A stretch of 64,000 nt of DNA from Rhipidocladum racemiflorum (GCA_036346355.1 CM070575.1:63121915-63185914), one strand, 5' to 3'; positions 25,116-37,452 are shown, counted from the stretch's first letter. Made by a program: numbers and translations. The notes: generated by a model from the sequence alone, not told the origin.

Positions 25116-27027
25116 GAGCAACTCCAATAGGCTCGCTATCGAGCTCCCTTTCTCCATATACTACCGAGTCGCTGGTATTATGCCTCTCCAACAGTCTCGC
25201 CATTGCTCTCCCGAAAAGTTGCGAGCGGAGAGAGAATCGCCATTTCTAGCGAGTCCGCCTCCGCTCGCTATCTCGCTCGGTGAAACCGTTCCTCCCTTCG
25301 CGCGAGGGCGACCGTCGCCCACTCATCGCCGCTCCCCACTCGCTCTCCCCTCCGGCACCATCCGCACTCGCTGTCCCCCTCCCATCGCAACTCCACATAT
25401 TTCCGCTCCCCCAAGAAGGTGTCGGCTGATTTGCGAACGGAAGTCGCCATTTCTCCGCTCCTGCACGAAGGTCCCGGCGGATCGGTGAACGGGATCTGGC
25501 GAGCAAAACAAGGATCGAGACGGAAGTCGCCATTTCTCCGCTCCCCAAGAACGACACGGCGGATCCCCAATCCGGATTTGGAATTGATTGTTGGGGAGTT
25601 GCGAGATCTCTTTGCTTCTTCGTTTTCTTGGTAAGGAGCCCTAGCTTTGTTGGTTGGATTTGGAATTGATTGTTGGAGGAGTTGCGGATCTGCTTTGTTG
25701 TGTGCACGATTCGTGTAATTATTGCTAGAATCGAGTGGATTATTGTTGCTAGCTTGGAGTTGATTATTAGGCCATGGGATGATTATTCTTGCTCGCACGT
25801 ACGGTTATGTCATGTTGTGCGCCGTATTAATGATGCATGTCTTCGTGTATATTTCCCAAGAATTTTGGACGTTGAGCACATTAGGTTGTAATACTTTGGT
25901 AGTAGTACCACATGGATGCTTCGCTTATTTTGAGCCTCTCAAATTTTTACTGCGATACATTGGTGAGATGAAGCACTTCATGTTGCGGTTCAGTAAAAGC
26001 TTGAGTTGTTTATCAAAAACACGAGTTTGTGTGCTTAGCTTGTTTTGTCTACAACAAGATTATTTGGTTCGTAATTGTACACCGCCACAGATGTCATCAC
26101 TAATTATAATGTGTCATGTAGATTTATACGTAACATTGATGTATTTTATGATTCCTTTCTAAAACTTGCTCAGATCTTGAACTTAAGCTGAGGTATGGCT
26201 TAGCCTTGTGCAGAAAGAACTGGCAATGGCACCTGCCTGTTCCTGAATTAGTATTGGCAATTGGCAATGGCAGAAGTGTAAACAATGGCACCAACTGGAC
26301 TGGCAATGGCACAAACTGGCAAGACTAGCTATTACTAATTTCATATGCTGCTACTGTCATTTTCTTAGATTGTCGGTGTCATTTGCAGTTACTGTCATAT
26401 GCTGTTACTCATTTCATATGCTGCTATGCTCTTATCAATAATCTATGCATATTCTCATATCTCACAACTGATTACTAATTCCATTGAATGCCTAGGTGAT
26501 CAGTTGCCTATTGCAAACTACTAGCAATCCTACCATTCCTTTAATCCTGTTTGCCTATGTGTTTGTGTGTCTGTCTGTGTGGGCGCACATGCATATTTTA
26601 TAATTCTGAGATCCTTTCTTGACAACACCTTTCGATGATGGAATGAAATAAGCTAACAAGTAACCAACGTAATTCTGTATTACAGCAATCCTACAATTTG
26701 TAATAGAAGAAATATAGCCGTTGGAATCTACCCGTTGAAAAATAACCGTTGCAGCGTGGTGGTTACAAGAAATTTCGAATTTTAAATTCCCGCATTGAAA
26801 TATAGCCGTTGGAATCTACCGTTGAAAAATAACCGTTGGAGAGTGCTGTTGGAGATATAGAGAGTGCTGTTATGGAATATGATTAAAATATAGGAAAGAG
26901 AAAATAGAGAGTGTGATATAGAGAGTGCTGTTGGAGAGGAAGGAGATATAGAGAGTCAAATTTTTGGAGAACTCTCCAAATATGGCTTTTGGAGAGTGAG
27001 ATTTGGAGAGTGCTGTTGGAGATGCTC
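25116..27027. mobile_element. Non-autonomous Harbinger-type element, 1.9 kb
   Basis: Terminal repeats GAGCAACTCCAATAG and GAGCATCTCCAACAG are flanked by TAA (25113-25115 and 27028-27030). The GC-rich left third (25250-25600) resembles a captured promoter/5' UTR. The right end has several GAGAGTGCTGTTGGAG repeats. No transposase is recognisable, and none of the open frames inside resembles a protein family. Confidence 0.75.
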
Positions 27028-27030
27028 TAA

Positions 27031-27456
27031 TGGCGTTTACATACCCACCCTCCTTAAAATACAGTGCAAATGGTCATAAAAAATCCCGAAAAAGAAATGG
27101 TGCAATGACGCAAAATTGATCTATCGTACCATAAAATTCCAAACATAATTGAATTCGGTCTACACGTCAAGAAATGAAAAGGGCGAATTCTGCTGAAATT
27201 GAAATTAGAAAAATAAGAAGAAAAATGGATATATATATATATATATTGTTAACTAGAATTTTGCTTTTTTCCTTTATCCCCATGTAAGTCAGATTTTTAG
27301 TTGAATTTTGTAGGATGCTTGCTTATATCGTGATCTATTGTTTTGCAGGAAGAGGCACATAAGCAATCCAGTACCCCTGCTATGTGCTCTGTTTCGTTCG
27401 TACATGGAGTCCATCTATTTCCATGGATATTTCAAGCACACAACGTTACTATTTTG
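27031..27456. other. Intergenic, no gene recognised
   Basis: AT-rich with an (AT)n run near 27229-27247. Nothing else is seen. Confidence 0.35.
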
Positions 27457-27464
27457 GCCACCAA

Positions 27465-27631
27465 CAGGGGCGGAGCTAGCCCAGATCTAAGTCCCGGGCT
27501 GGACCAGCTGATCTTAGATTAAATATCTGTTTTCAATGATTTTTCAATAATTTTTCGTAGAATTTTAGTGGGCTTTCGGTACCAGACCCTGGGCTACAGC
27601 CTACTCTGTCCAGGACCTGGATCCGCCCCTG
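27465..27631. mobile_element. hAT-type MITE, 167 bp
   Basis: Ends CAGGGGCGGAGCTAG and its inverse GATCCGCCCCTG. A perfect 8-bp target duplication GCCACCAA is present at 27457-27464 and 27632-27639. It has the same length and ends as the element at 35435. Confidence 0.9.
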
Positions 27632-27787
27632 GCCACCAAGGCGTAGGCAGCAGAAGGACTTCCTTGGCCTTGATCCCACCCTCCATCTTAAGAATTATTT
27701 CTAACAAGGGGTAGCATCTTCCTTGTCAGTGATGGGTGCAAATGAGACGTGTTTTCTAACTTTTCTTCTCACTTCAATGCAGAGCAG

Positions 27788-27790
<3 letters not shown>

Positions 27791-27821
<31 letters not shown>
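27791..27821. repeat. (GA)n microsatellite
   Basis: About 15 uninterrupted GA units. Confidence 0.9.
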
Positions 27822-27823
<2 letters not shown>

Positions 27824-28139
27824 CATTGTTGATGTGCATTAGCATATTCCTACTCGGCTACTCAAAATATTTGGATTGACGTGTATATCCAGCAGTAGTT
27901 CTGTCTATTGACGATACTTAAAAGATCCACGCAACACGCAATCAGTCAATCTAAGCTTTGGGGTTGGGCAAATCTGATGATCCATCTGGGACAACGATTG
28001 AACTGATAGCTGCATGCCAACGACCGATGGTTGCGTTGTTTCGAGCGTTGTAATTTGAGAGGAGCAGAGCAGCAGTACTGGTAGCCGCTGCTTGTGCATT
28101 ACTCCTAGCTAGGCAGCCTAGGTTCGAAATATCGACGAA

Positions 28140-28550
28140 AATCGTTTGAAAATTATGATTTTTAATTCTATCGATCTGGTTTGATAAATAGAATGATCAA
28201 TAATAAACCGGTCCAATTCAAATTAAAATTTAAAAAACGGAAAATTTGGAAGAAAAAAAATTCCCAAAAGTTCTCTAAAATTAGTATTAATAGCCTTTTG
28301 ACATCTGCTATGAAATTTGAGAAAATTTTTTGACAAATTTTCGTTGAATTTTTTCAATTTCCACTGAGCGTGCCGATTTTCGATGTAAACCGGTCGGTTT
28401 TCGAATTATTTCGCTGTTGTTTGACTGCGGAGTTCAAACATTTGACTTTGAATTTTTGTTCGGTTTCTACTGATTTTTAACCGATTTTTGAGGAAAATAA
28501 ATACCGTCGGAGGAGCGATTTTTGAGCTCTGTTCGGTAATGTAAACCCTG
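28140..28550. mobile_element. hAT-like right-end fragment
   Basis: The segment ends GTAAACCCTG and shares its internal sequence (CAATTTCCACTGAGCGTGCC and following) with 52245-52507. The left end is not identifiable. Confidence 0.4.
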
Positions 28551-28757
28551 CTACTGCTACTAGGACCCTGCTACGGCTGCAAACTGTCGCCACTAGATGA
28601 TAATTGTTTTTGCACTCCATGGCTGATTGCTACGAAAGCCCCCTCTTTTTTTAAGCATTTCAGACATGAGAAAGCCTCTTTGGAAATCATTGTAGAGTAT
28701 GGATACCATTCAGCTCCTACGAGCAGGACAAGGTACATGGATGTTACTGAAAACATC
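28300..28757. repeat. Dispersed duplicated block, copy 1
   Basis: Matches 52245-52725 in the same orientation, running from the hAT-like tail through a unique-looking stretch (ATGATAATTGTTTTTGCACTC onward). Copy 1 is cut by the solo LTR at 28758. The shared 60-75-residue frames are not assignable to a family. Confidence 0.7.
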
Positions 28758-31700
28758 TGTGAGACCCCGGATCAGCTATCCAGAATCTCCTGTGTATTTC
28801 CGTACTAGTCCCAGATCAGTAGCTAGTACACACAGTCACAGTGATACATCATTGCCGAACATAACGAAACTTGTAATGTAAGTATTCAAGTATGGGCCAC
28901 ATGGCCACTTATTACAATACTCGGTCCAACGACCAGGACACACAAAACAATGAAGCAAAAGAAAGCAACGAGCACGCCACAACGCCACAAAGCGACTAGG
29001 AACGCAACTAGTCCTCCTGGCAATCCTCCTCGAAGAACTCCTCTTCTTCCTCGGCATCTTGATAAATCTCTCGATGATTACAATGTTGGTGTAGCACGTG
29101 AGTACAAAAGTACTCGAGAAGTCGGGAAATTATGATCATGAGGGGCTTTCCAAAGGAAGCTTAATAGGGTTTATTTGCATAAAGCCACATTTGATTAAAT
29201 CATACTTAAATAATAAATTTCACAAAGCATATTTTACAACTCTTTTTAATAATTGAATTATTTATTATTGTAGTGAGGTTCTAACCACCATCACTAGCAT
29301 AAAGGCTCTATCCGCCAACAGTTTAAAGGATTAAATTTAATCATGTGACTCCATCCGTCAAGTGCAAAGCGAGGTTCTATCCACAGGTTGGCTCTTTCCG
29401 CCAAACAACATTCGAGAGTTCTAACCACTCCCGAACCCCAAAACAAAACACTTTTCAGTTTTAAAAACAAAACCAAAGTCTACCAATATGAAAGCATTTC
29501 TTGCTTTGCCTTTGACCGTAGGCACGGCTATTCGAATAGTTTATACTCTGTGAGAGGTGTACAACTTTACCCACAAGACAAGATATACCCTTGTTGCCAT
29601 GCAATTAACACACTTCCTTAGGTGTGCTTGCGAGGATATCTTGACAAGGCCGTTACAATGTATCTACCTAGCTAGACTCCACCAACGAGGTTTCACCGTT
29701 AGGGTTCCCTCCACCCAAGATGTGAAGCCCCTCTCTGCGCGCAGTGTGAGCAAAACAACCTCCACAACAATGCCTCCGTCCGGCTCTCACACAACAACCG
29801 AGTGGCGAGTCTAAACTAGGCTTCTACAAATTAGTGAGCCAGGTCGTACCATTATAGACATGTGGTAGTACGGTTATGCTTAAAATGGCAATCATAAGCG
29901 TCGGTCCTTATATGACTTGGGGCGGTACTTTGCACAAAAGGATCAAGACTTAATCCGCTTCCACCTGACATTCCCGGCCGTCCAAGTCGAAATCATTTTA
30001 CTTTTCTTTTATTTTAGAAAACAGGACCAAAATCATAATAATAGCTTTCAAATCACGTTTAATAACATTCTTTTTTAATAATCCCACCCATGGGTTGTTT
30101 TGGTCGGAAAAGGTCCTAAGCAATTCTACCGTACTACATAGCAACGGATACCATATAAGCATAAGCATGGTATAAACAATGTTCTAGGGTTACAATGGAT
30201 ATGATTAACAATGTCATGGAGGAATCAACAAGTTCGGAATAACTAGCTCTTATATTTGACATATTTAATTAAACATAGCCATGCAACTTTTATAAATAAT
30301 TTTAAATCATTTCGCAAACATAGGAGCAAAGTGCATCAAGGAGACTTGCCTTGATTCTTGTGGCGGTGTCGAACTCGGAAGGCTCGGCAATGAAATCGCT
30401 GGTCATGCGGGATCGTCGACTACACGCAAAACGAGGCAACAAATAAATAACAGAAAATAAATAAAATCCAAAAATTACAAAATTAGTACTGGCAGGAAGG
30501 TCTTGATTTATGATGAATTTAGAAATTTGAATGAGGTCAAACGGAGTTCGGATGAGAAAGTTATGAGCTTAGAAGTTTGAATTTCGAATAAATCGAAACC
30601 GAGAATATTCCGAATATTCCTTTCGGGTTTGACTGGTCAAAGTTTGACCGCGGACTTTGACTTTGACTGGTGGATAGGAGTGAGTCAATGACAGTGGGGC
30701 CTAGGTGTCATTGGGAGGGAGTAGCTTCTCCATGAAGCTTCCCATGCCATGGCAATGGAGAGAGAGAACTTGAGGAGAGAGAAGGGGCTCGCCGGAGGGC
30801 GCGATGGCCGGCATGGTCCGGCGGCATGGGGCAAGAGCTGCAGACGCTGGCGGGCGGGCGGCGGTGGCATGGCGGCAAGGCCGGGCGGGCGGCGGCACAT
30901 GGCGGCTGCGGCCACGGCCGGCCACGGCGGGCACGGCCCCACATGCGCAGGAGCAAGGATAAATAACAGAGAGCTCCAACACGAGAACAGAGAGCCACTT
31001 TGCCCAAAAAAAAACGATTTTGAACTCATTTTTGCACGGATTTGATCCAAACAAAAAGCTAGAACCTCTAGAGGACCTCCTTAGCAACATCTAGGAGGAA
31101 TGAATCGCGCCAAATCTCACCGGAGAAGATGAAATCGACGACGAACGGCGGTTCGGCCGAAAGCTCCAAAACGCGAAATTCGTCGAGGAAACTTGATGAA
31201 CCCTGAAATTGATGGATGGATTAGAGACTAGACATCCATGCTAACACAAAGAAACGATCGGGAGGAAGAAAGATCCACCGGAGTGGAAGATATGAGCAAG
31301 AACACGAAGAACGCGAAGAACACGGGAGTTCGTCGGTTTTCTTGATCTTGCGGCCGATTGGGTTTGAGAGGCTAAAGGAGGGTGACACCACCGGAAAGAG
31401 GGTTCTTATACGGAGAGATGAGAGGTGGAATCACGCGGAACGGATTAGAAACGGCCGCGCAATCACCAAAAGAGTGGATTTCGGGTTTCTCGCAACCGTT
31501 CAAAAACCAACGCGATCTTGGGTGCAACAACCCCAGGGATAGAAAGAGGAGGCCGTTGTGATCCCAACGGATCCGGCGGTTCGCGAATTGGAGTTGTATT
31601 GGAGGAGCTAGAAGGATTTAAAGAGAGCTCCCACCATTTTTGCTTGCTTGAAGCTTCTTTGTTCATGCATGGCAAGAGGTTGAAGATGACACTATTCATT

Positions 31701-32204
31701 TGCCACGTGGCAGCATCCTATTGGTCCTCCTTTACGCAAATGATTCGCCCTAGAGAAAAATTAGGAAAAATGGCCTAAAAATTTCGGAAAAATTCCTAGA
31801 GCCATTTTAGATTATTTGGAACTCAATGGAAGTAGTTTGGTTGAATTTGGATGATTTTTGTGGAATTGGATATACGGGCGCGGATCGCAGGCATTAAACA
31901 AAAGCCGCGTGAGATAAAATAGGAACGGATGTCCAAAAATCCGGGAAATGATTCCTAAAATTATTTCGGAATATTTGGAACATTTTAGAAGTGGTTGGGA
32001 GATTTTTGGAGCATTTTTGGACTCGGGTGAATTTCCTGCATCTGGCAGATCGAAAATCCGATTTTTCGCCCGGGAGGGAATTAATTCCCGATTTCGGAGG
32101 GAAAAGGATGCCAGGTTATTATAAACACCAAAGAAACTCCAACTTTTGAATTTACTTTATTTAAATTAGGTTTTTCTCCAGAAAGCCAAAACGAGGATGT
32201 TACA
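28758..32204 (-). mobile_element. Long Gypsy solo LTR, 3.4 kb
   Basis: The plus-strand ends are TGTGAGACCCCGG and GATGTTACA, flanked by a perfect 5-bp duplication ACATC (28753-28757 and 32205-32209). Related sequence at 59729-63026 has the same ends. The primer-binding site beside the related LTR at 55484 shows that the element reads on the minus strand. No internal region remains. The GC-rich stretch near 30760-30960 is part of the LTR. Confidence 0.88.
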
Positions 32205-32209
32205 ACATC

Positions 32210-33186
32210 GCAAGCAAATTTCATAAGTGTTGCAAATCTCCATAGTGGTAGATCACACAAGTGTTTCAAAGGCACAGGATTCTGCTGCGTTTCTGCAAGC
32301 AGTGTGGTAGCATTGAGCGTTGATCATTTCTTGCTTCTATATCAGTCATTTGTGTTCTATGACTTTGAGTTTGTTTCAACATGTTTTTACTCCATATAAA
32401 ACCATTTAGGATCATTTTTCCCTCTTTGGGACGAATTATAAGTTTATAAGACGAAGACTAGCAAGTTCGATACTGCAGAGACAAGGGGTAGTCACTACTA
32501 ACTAATCCTACTGTCATTCGATTCAGTCATAGTATTGTTGCTTGGTATGTTGTATGCAAACAAGTATTGGATCAGCTACTACTAGGTGGTTAGTACCAGC
32601 TTCTGGCCAATTACTGATGGTAACCACTTCATCAGCAAAGAGACTTAGCTGGAATCATTAGAACTTGTTCATAACTTGGACTGAATTCAGCAGACAAGGC
32701 AAGAAAAACTAGCAGATTTTAAAAACAACGGTTCCAAGCAGAAAAAAACTTGATTACTGAGAGTTTTTCTTCTTCTTTTTTTTGGGAAGGCTGCCCAGTT
32801 TCTGAAAACAAATTACAAGAATGTTTTCGATAAAGTGCTTGAGCTCATCAATAGAGCTTGGCAACATGAGACATTCCAGTTTCCCTTGGTTTCTGACAGC
32901 AAAAACTCAAAAGAAGTTTGATGATTGTATCTGTATGTGGGTTCTGCTTCTTCTGGTACAGCATACAGAATAGCTCTAAGTAGTTAAGTTACCAACCAAA
33001 GAGGCAAGGACACAGAGGCATCTGCGTTATGTAGAGACAGACCAAGTAATTAGTACTTCCAAGAAATTGTATTTCATACAGGAGGACCAAACAATTACTT
33101 GATTACTTGCAAAAAAAATTGTATTCCATACAGGCTAGACGGGTTACGCTCAGGAAAACCGTAAAACAAGGGAGAATTCAGACAAC
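32210..33186. other. Intergenic and PSRP4 3' region
   Basis: No coding sequence is seen. The PSRP4 3' UTR probably occupies the upper few hundred bases. No poly(A) site was assigned. Confidence 0.35.
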
Positions 33187-34246
33187 CTATTCCAGGATGT
33201 CCTCATCGATCTCGATCGGAATGATCTCCCCATCATCAAACTGGTCCTTCCTGGGAGGCGCTGGAGGGGGGTAGAGCCGCGCCGGGCCTGTTCCCTTCTT
33301 GTTGTTACGGGGCCTTGCCTGACATGAACACACAGCTAGATAAGAATCGCAGCAGAAGCATCAGGCACAGATTGTGGTAGAGGGCTCACATTGCCATATG
33401 AGTGGTTGAACCTTTTGCCCCTCTTCGTCTTTTTGTCCCCTCGTCCGCAGTAAACTGATGCACCAAAAGGAGTTCAAATTTGAAGTTAGTTTGTAAACTG
33501 ATACATCAGGGATAGGACCACAAATACGATCGTAAATAGACGCAGAAATGGTGTGTAACCCAGTTGGCTTCTTGAATGCAAGGTGTGAAACAGTATTCTA
33601 AACCAGGATTCGGTCATTAAAATTTGAAGTTAGTTTGTAATTTACAATTACTTGTGCAGCATCTTTTTTCCCTTATTACCTTCATCTTTGAGTGTCATAG
33701 ATGCAAATCATGCAACAGGTCACAGATGGTTCAGATTGATAGGGGTCTTGCTATCAAAATAAATGTAAGCTGGCCTGTTATTAGATAACATCTGTGCTGG
33801 GTAATTTAATCTGAACACTGTAAGCTTGAAACCAGTAGTTGATTCATGACATTACTCAATCCGAACCTATGTGTATGCATCACTGAAGACGTAAAAACAC
33901 CTACTTTTGCTATCAAAATAAATACAATGTTCAATCCTTTAAATCTCCCTCCTTGTTTCGAAGGATAGCATAATAACATCTAAAGAACACAAATCCCACC
34001 TCGGATGGGAACAGCTAAAGAGAGTCCGTTTCGACCGATTCTTGCTTGAGAATTTCACACAGGAATCGCAAAGCTTTACTTACCATCAAGAACTGCAGTG
34101 AGGGGCGCCGAGAGGGCGGTGGCGGCGAGGCTGGTGCGGGAGCGGGAGAAGAAGGCGGTGGCCGGGAGCGCGTAGGAGCCGTGGCGGTGGGAGCGGAAGG
34201 CGGTGGCGGTGGACACGGCCATGCCCTGGATGGCGAGGAGCGCCAT
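33187..34246 (-). CDS. PSRP4: Plastid-specific 30S ribosomal protein PSRP4 (bTHXc, S31), chloroplastic
   Basis: Three exons, 34084-34246, 33390-33454 and 33187-33318, with GT-AG junctions and consistent phase, giving 119 residues. The first 50 or so residues are Ala/Ser/Arg-rich with few acidic residues, as expected of a chloroplast transit peptide. The mature part begins near VLDGVYCGRGDKKTKRGKR, the Thx signature of a small basic protein bound to the 30S head. NHSYGNARPRN follows, and then an acidic tail typical of the plastid form (ending IEIDEDILE). It is a nuclear-encoded structural protein of the chloroplast small ribosomal subunit. The start is the first Met of MALLAIQ; a second Met at residue 9 is possible. 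A long (CT)n tract lies upstream in the presumed promoter. Confidence 0.94.
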
Positions 34247-34355
34247 GGGAGGTGAGGGGAGGGAGCAGGAAGGGAAGGGAAGGGAAGGGAGTGCGTTGGG
34301 ATAGCCCGTAGTTAGCGAAGCGCAGGAGATGCATTGGATAAGAGATAGCATGTAT

Positions 34356-34359
<4 letters not shown>

Positions 34360-34406
<47 letters not shown>
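34360..34406. repeat. (CT)n microsatellite upstream of PSRP4
   Basis: Over 20 CT units, about 115 bases upstream of the PSRP4 start codon, so probably in the 5' UTR or core promoter. On the coding strand it reads GA/AG. Confidence 0.9.
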
Positions 34407-34408
<2 letters not shown>

Positions 34409-34438
34409 GTCACACACACATAGCTCTGCTTCTAAATA

Positions 34439-34686
34439 TCTCTACTATATAAAGTGAGAGTTTCTTCCCACGTCATATTAATTGCTTGCTTAATTGCCCT
34501 ACTTAATTGCCCTGCTTAATTGCCCTACGCAAGAAATGAAGCGTTGCTTTAATTAGTCAGCTTTTGCAAGAAACGAAGCGTTAAAGATAGATGTTTGATC
34601 TTATGAAATAGTATTTTTTTATTTTTTAATCTTTAATTTTCGTTATCAATTTTGTTTTTCGTAGCAACGCACGGGCATATAACTAG
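34439..34686. mobile_element. Small non-autonomous Helitron-like element, 248 bp
   Basis: Starts TCTCTACTATATAAAG and ends GGGCATATAACTAG, between A and T, as Helitrons insert. It shares most of its length with 42573-42804. Confidence 0.75.
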
Positions 34687-34688
34687 TC

Positions 34689-34793
34689 TAGTTTTAACCA
34701 GTAGTTTTTATTATAATATAATTTATAAAACCTAATAAAACTATAATATTATAAAAATACTTTTAAACGACAACTTGATCGAAGGGAGTAATA
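34689..34793. repeat. AT-rich MITE fragment
   Basis: One end (GATCGAAGGGAGTA) resembles a Stowaway-type terminus. The other end abuts the Helitron-like element and is missing. The core is shared with 825-890. Confidence 0.35.
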
Positions 34794-35284
34794 AGAAAAA
34801 GTCCGCATAATACACTAAACTTTAATCGAAAATCCGTCTGACACTTCAAACTATGAAATCGAACATTTGACTTTCCTGAACTTTATAATCCGGGTCAAAT
34901 GATACCGTAGTTTGGTTTTTGTACAATGGTGTTGGCTATGTGATCGACGTGATGAGTAGGCTGTTGTGCCACGTAGGATAACACCCTGGGCAGGTTTAAG
35001 TGAATGATATGTATGGCTCGCGAGGACTTTTCTTCCGAACCGAAATAGAGAGGGGAGGGAGCTACATAGGATGATGACCATGGAAGGAAGATTGGGAGTT
35101 CGATGGAAGAGAAGTCTATTTGGGCTCCAGCTTATATTGATCTAACTCGGCCAGTGTGTTGTTCTACATGGTAATATAATTGGAGTCTTCATTATACTTG
35201 GGATTTATTTTGCATCATAGATTTTAAATTTACCCTTTGCCAATTTTCATCCTAGACCACGTTCTTGTACTTATACCGATTAAG

Positions 35285-35717
35285 AGCATGTACAATGGAC
35301 TGACATCAGCTGTCTATAAGAGATGCCACATAAGATTTTTGATGAAGTGGAAGAGAAAGAGGGAGGAGAGAGAGAGAGAGTAGTCGTCCTTTCGTTAATA
35401 GACGGTTTTATAGACGACTTTAGACTGTTTGTAGCAGGGGCGGATCTAGCATGCAATTAGTGGGGTCCAATGACCCCAATGACTTTGCCAAAATCACATG
35501 TAAATTTAATTGTATTCTATTAGCGTATAAGCATATATAGGCTATACATTATTGTAATGACCCAGCGACCCCAATAATCTATTTTTCTGGATCCGCCCCC
35601 GGTTTGTAGCATTGTATAGACAGTCCGTTAGTTGTATGAGTTGCCTTTAAGTCTGCCTATAGATGATATAAAAATATATTATAGACAGCTATTGTCTATA
35701 CTATTGTACATGCTGTA
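35285..35717. mobile_element. Harbinger-like MITE, interrupted by a hAT MITE
   Basis: Ends GAGCATGTACAATGG and the inverse TATTGTACATGCTG, with a TAA-type flank on each side. It is absent from the matching position in duplication copy 2 (about 39350), which confirms it as an insertion. The hAT MITE at 35435-35601 is nested in it. Confidence 0.78.
35435..35601. mobile_element. hAT-type MITE, 167 bp, nested
   Basis: Ends CAGGGGCGGATC and GGATCCGCCCCCG. A perfect 8-bp duplication GTTTGTAG is present at 35427-35434 and 35602-35609. Same family as 27465-27631. Confidence 0.9.
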
Positions 35718-36478
35718 ACGGAGAATAACTGTTGCAGCAATATTAGATCACGTGCCAGCTAGCTTGCGAGGACAAACAACATAAAGTAGCTAGCCAGTAC
35801 CGTGGGCGACAACCAGGTAAGATAATTGTCTGCAAATCCTTAGTCAACCACGGTGCGTTGACTAATCCACTAAGATCCATCCATCCATGACGAAGCTGGA
35901 TATATACGCCGATTGCTGCATTTTCAACGCCGTGCATTTTATCCGGAAAGAAAAAGGAGCACCGCGACTTATGCCTTCGAATTCATGAAAACTATCTAGA
36001 TTAGCTATAAAAAAATAATATCATTAGTTTTATTTTAACTATACTTTTATAATATTATAATTTATTTACATATATAGCTTAATGTGAAGTCATAAGGAGT
36101 AGCAATCAAGAGCGGGGAGTTTAGCCTATGTCCGCTAGTATTTGCGAAAATTTTACGACATATTTTTCACTCTACTTATTTTAAAAAAATTAACAAAATA
36201 AAAAAGGATAAAAAAAACCTACCTCTCGCAGGGGGTAAGCCCCTACCTCTCCTTAGGGCACTCACAATGGAGAGCTTCTTCAACTTATTTCAAATGGAGC
36301 CATGTCACTAAGAAACATCAATTAATATAATATATACAATGCATCGTTCCTTGATATAGTTTTAACATTAAATATCCATCTACTACCTTCTCATTACCGA
36401 AATCATCCCACCCCTCTTTCTTCATATCTAGAAACCATCGGTACTCTCAATGCTAAGTTCTATCGTTTCTTAAGCTAA

Positions 36479-36863
36479 GGCCATGTTTGGATGGGCTAAA
36501 ACTAATTGTTAGCTGGCTAATGGCTAGATCTAATTGTTAGCCAGCTAATAATTAGTCCATCTAAAATTAGCCCAAGGCTGTTTGGATACATGACTAATGG
36601 TTGGGCTAATTTCTTAGAAAAGTCATGTCTGCCCCCTCATAATGGGTGAGGAAATGAGGATAAGGCCAGCGCGAGGGTATTTCAGACTTTTCCCAGCGTG
36701 TTACATGCTATTAGCCCAAATTAGCTCATCCCCACCAACTAATGGATTAATTGTTAGCTAAGGGGTTGGCTAAAAATTAGCCCACCTATTAGTCTTCCTG
36801 TTTGGATAGACTAGAGCTAATTTTTAGCGAGCTAATAATTAGTCCAGGGATCCAAACATGTCC
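36479..36863. mobile_element. Tourist-like MITE A, 385 bp
   Basis: Ends GGCCATGTTTGGATGGGCTAA and its inverse, flanked by TAA (36476-36478 and 36864-36866). The matching site near 58618 reads GCTAAAGCATT with no insert. Confidence 0.92.
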
Positions 36864-36898
36864 TAAAGCATTCAACGAAGAAACCGTTTCTAGTTTAA

Positions 36899-37282
36899 GG
36901 CCATGTTTGGATGGGCTAAAACTAATTGTTAGCTGACTAATGGCTATAGCTAATTGTTAGCCAGCTAATAATTAGTCCATCTAAAATTAGCCTATGGCTG
37001 TTTGGATACATGGCTAATGGTTGGGCTAATTTCTTAGAAAAGTCATGTTTGCCCCTCATAACAATTTGGGGAGTGGGCCTTGCGGGTGAGGAAGTGAGGA
37101 TAAGGCCAGCGCGAGGGTATTTCAGACTTTTTTCAGCGTGTTATTAGCCCAAATTAGCTCCCCTCCACCAGCTAATGGACTAATTGTTAGTTGAGGGGTT
37201 GGCTAAAAATTAGCCCACCTATTAGTCTTCCTGTTTAGATAGACTAGGACTAATTTTTAGCCAGCTAAATCCAAATATGGCC
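36899..37282. mobile_element. Tourist-like MITE B, 384 bp
   Basis: About 90% identical by eye to MITE A and in the same orientation, with TAA on both sides (36896-36898 and 37283-37285). The two copies lie only 35 bases apart in the same host repeat. Confidence 0.92.
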
Positions 37283-37444
37283 TAAGAAACTCTAATCCTC
37301 TTTCTTTGCATTAATTTACTATCCTACATTGGGACTGCCTCTCAGTGACATCACTGACATGCGTAGGCTTAGCTTCGCGTTCGTCACTGCGTGCGTCCCT
37401 TAGCTTAGCTTTGAGGGCAGTAAATAGTCTGGATACGTCCCGAG

Positions 37445-37452
37445 CTATAAAA
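37445..37452 (+). promoter_or_regulatory. TATA box of the lectin gene
   Basis: TATAAAAT, 52-59 bases upstream of the start codon, which leaves room for a short 5' UTR. Confidence 0.65.

Larger units (their letters stand above)
34865..36110. repeat. Segmental duplication, copy 1
   Basis: Pairs in the same orientation with 38785-40200. Shared landmarks are GTACAATGGTGTTGGCT, TTCTTCCGAACC, GTGCCAGCTAGCTTGCGAGG and GGAAAGAAAAAGGAGC. The copies differ mainly by clean transposon insertions. Confidence 0.85.
36246..37335. mobile_element. MITE-like host repeat carrying two nested Harbinger MITEs
   Basis: Outer ends read GGGCACTCACAATGG and the inverse ACATTGGGACTGCC. Its interior matches 58465-58650, where the two nested MITEs are absent. 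Confidence 0.6.

Noticed and set aside
25246..26162. Several frames of 60-176 residues
   Set aside because: They are inside a Harbinger-type element, overlap each other on both strands and show no conserved motif.
30685..31090. Overlapping frames of about 100-130 residues
   Set aside because: They lie in the GC-rich part of the solo LTR at 28758-32204.
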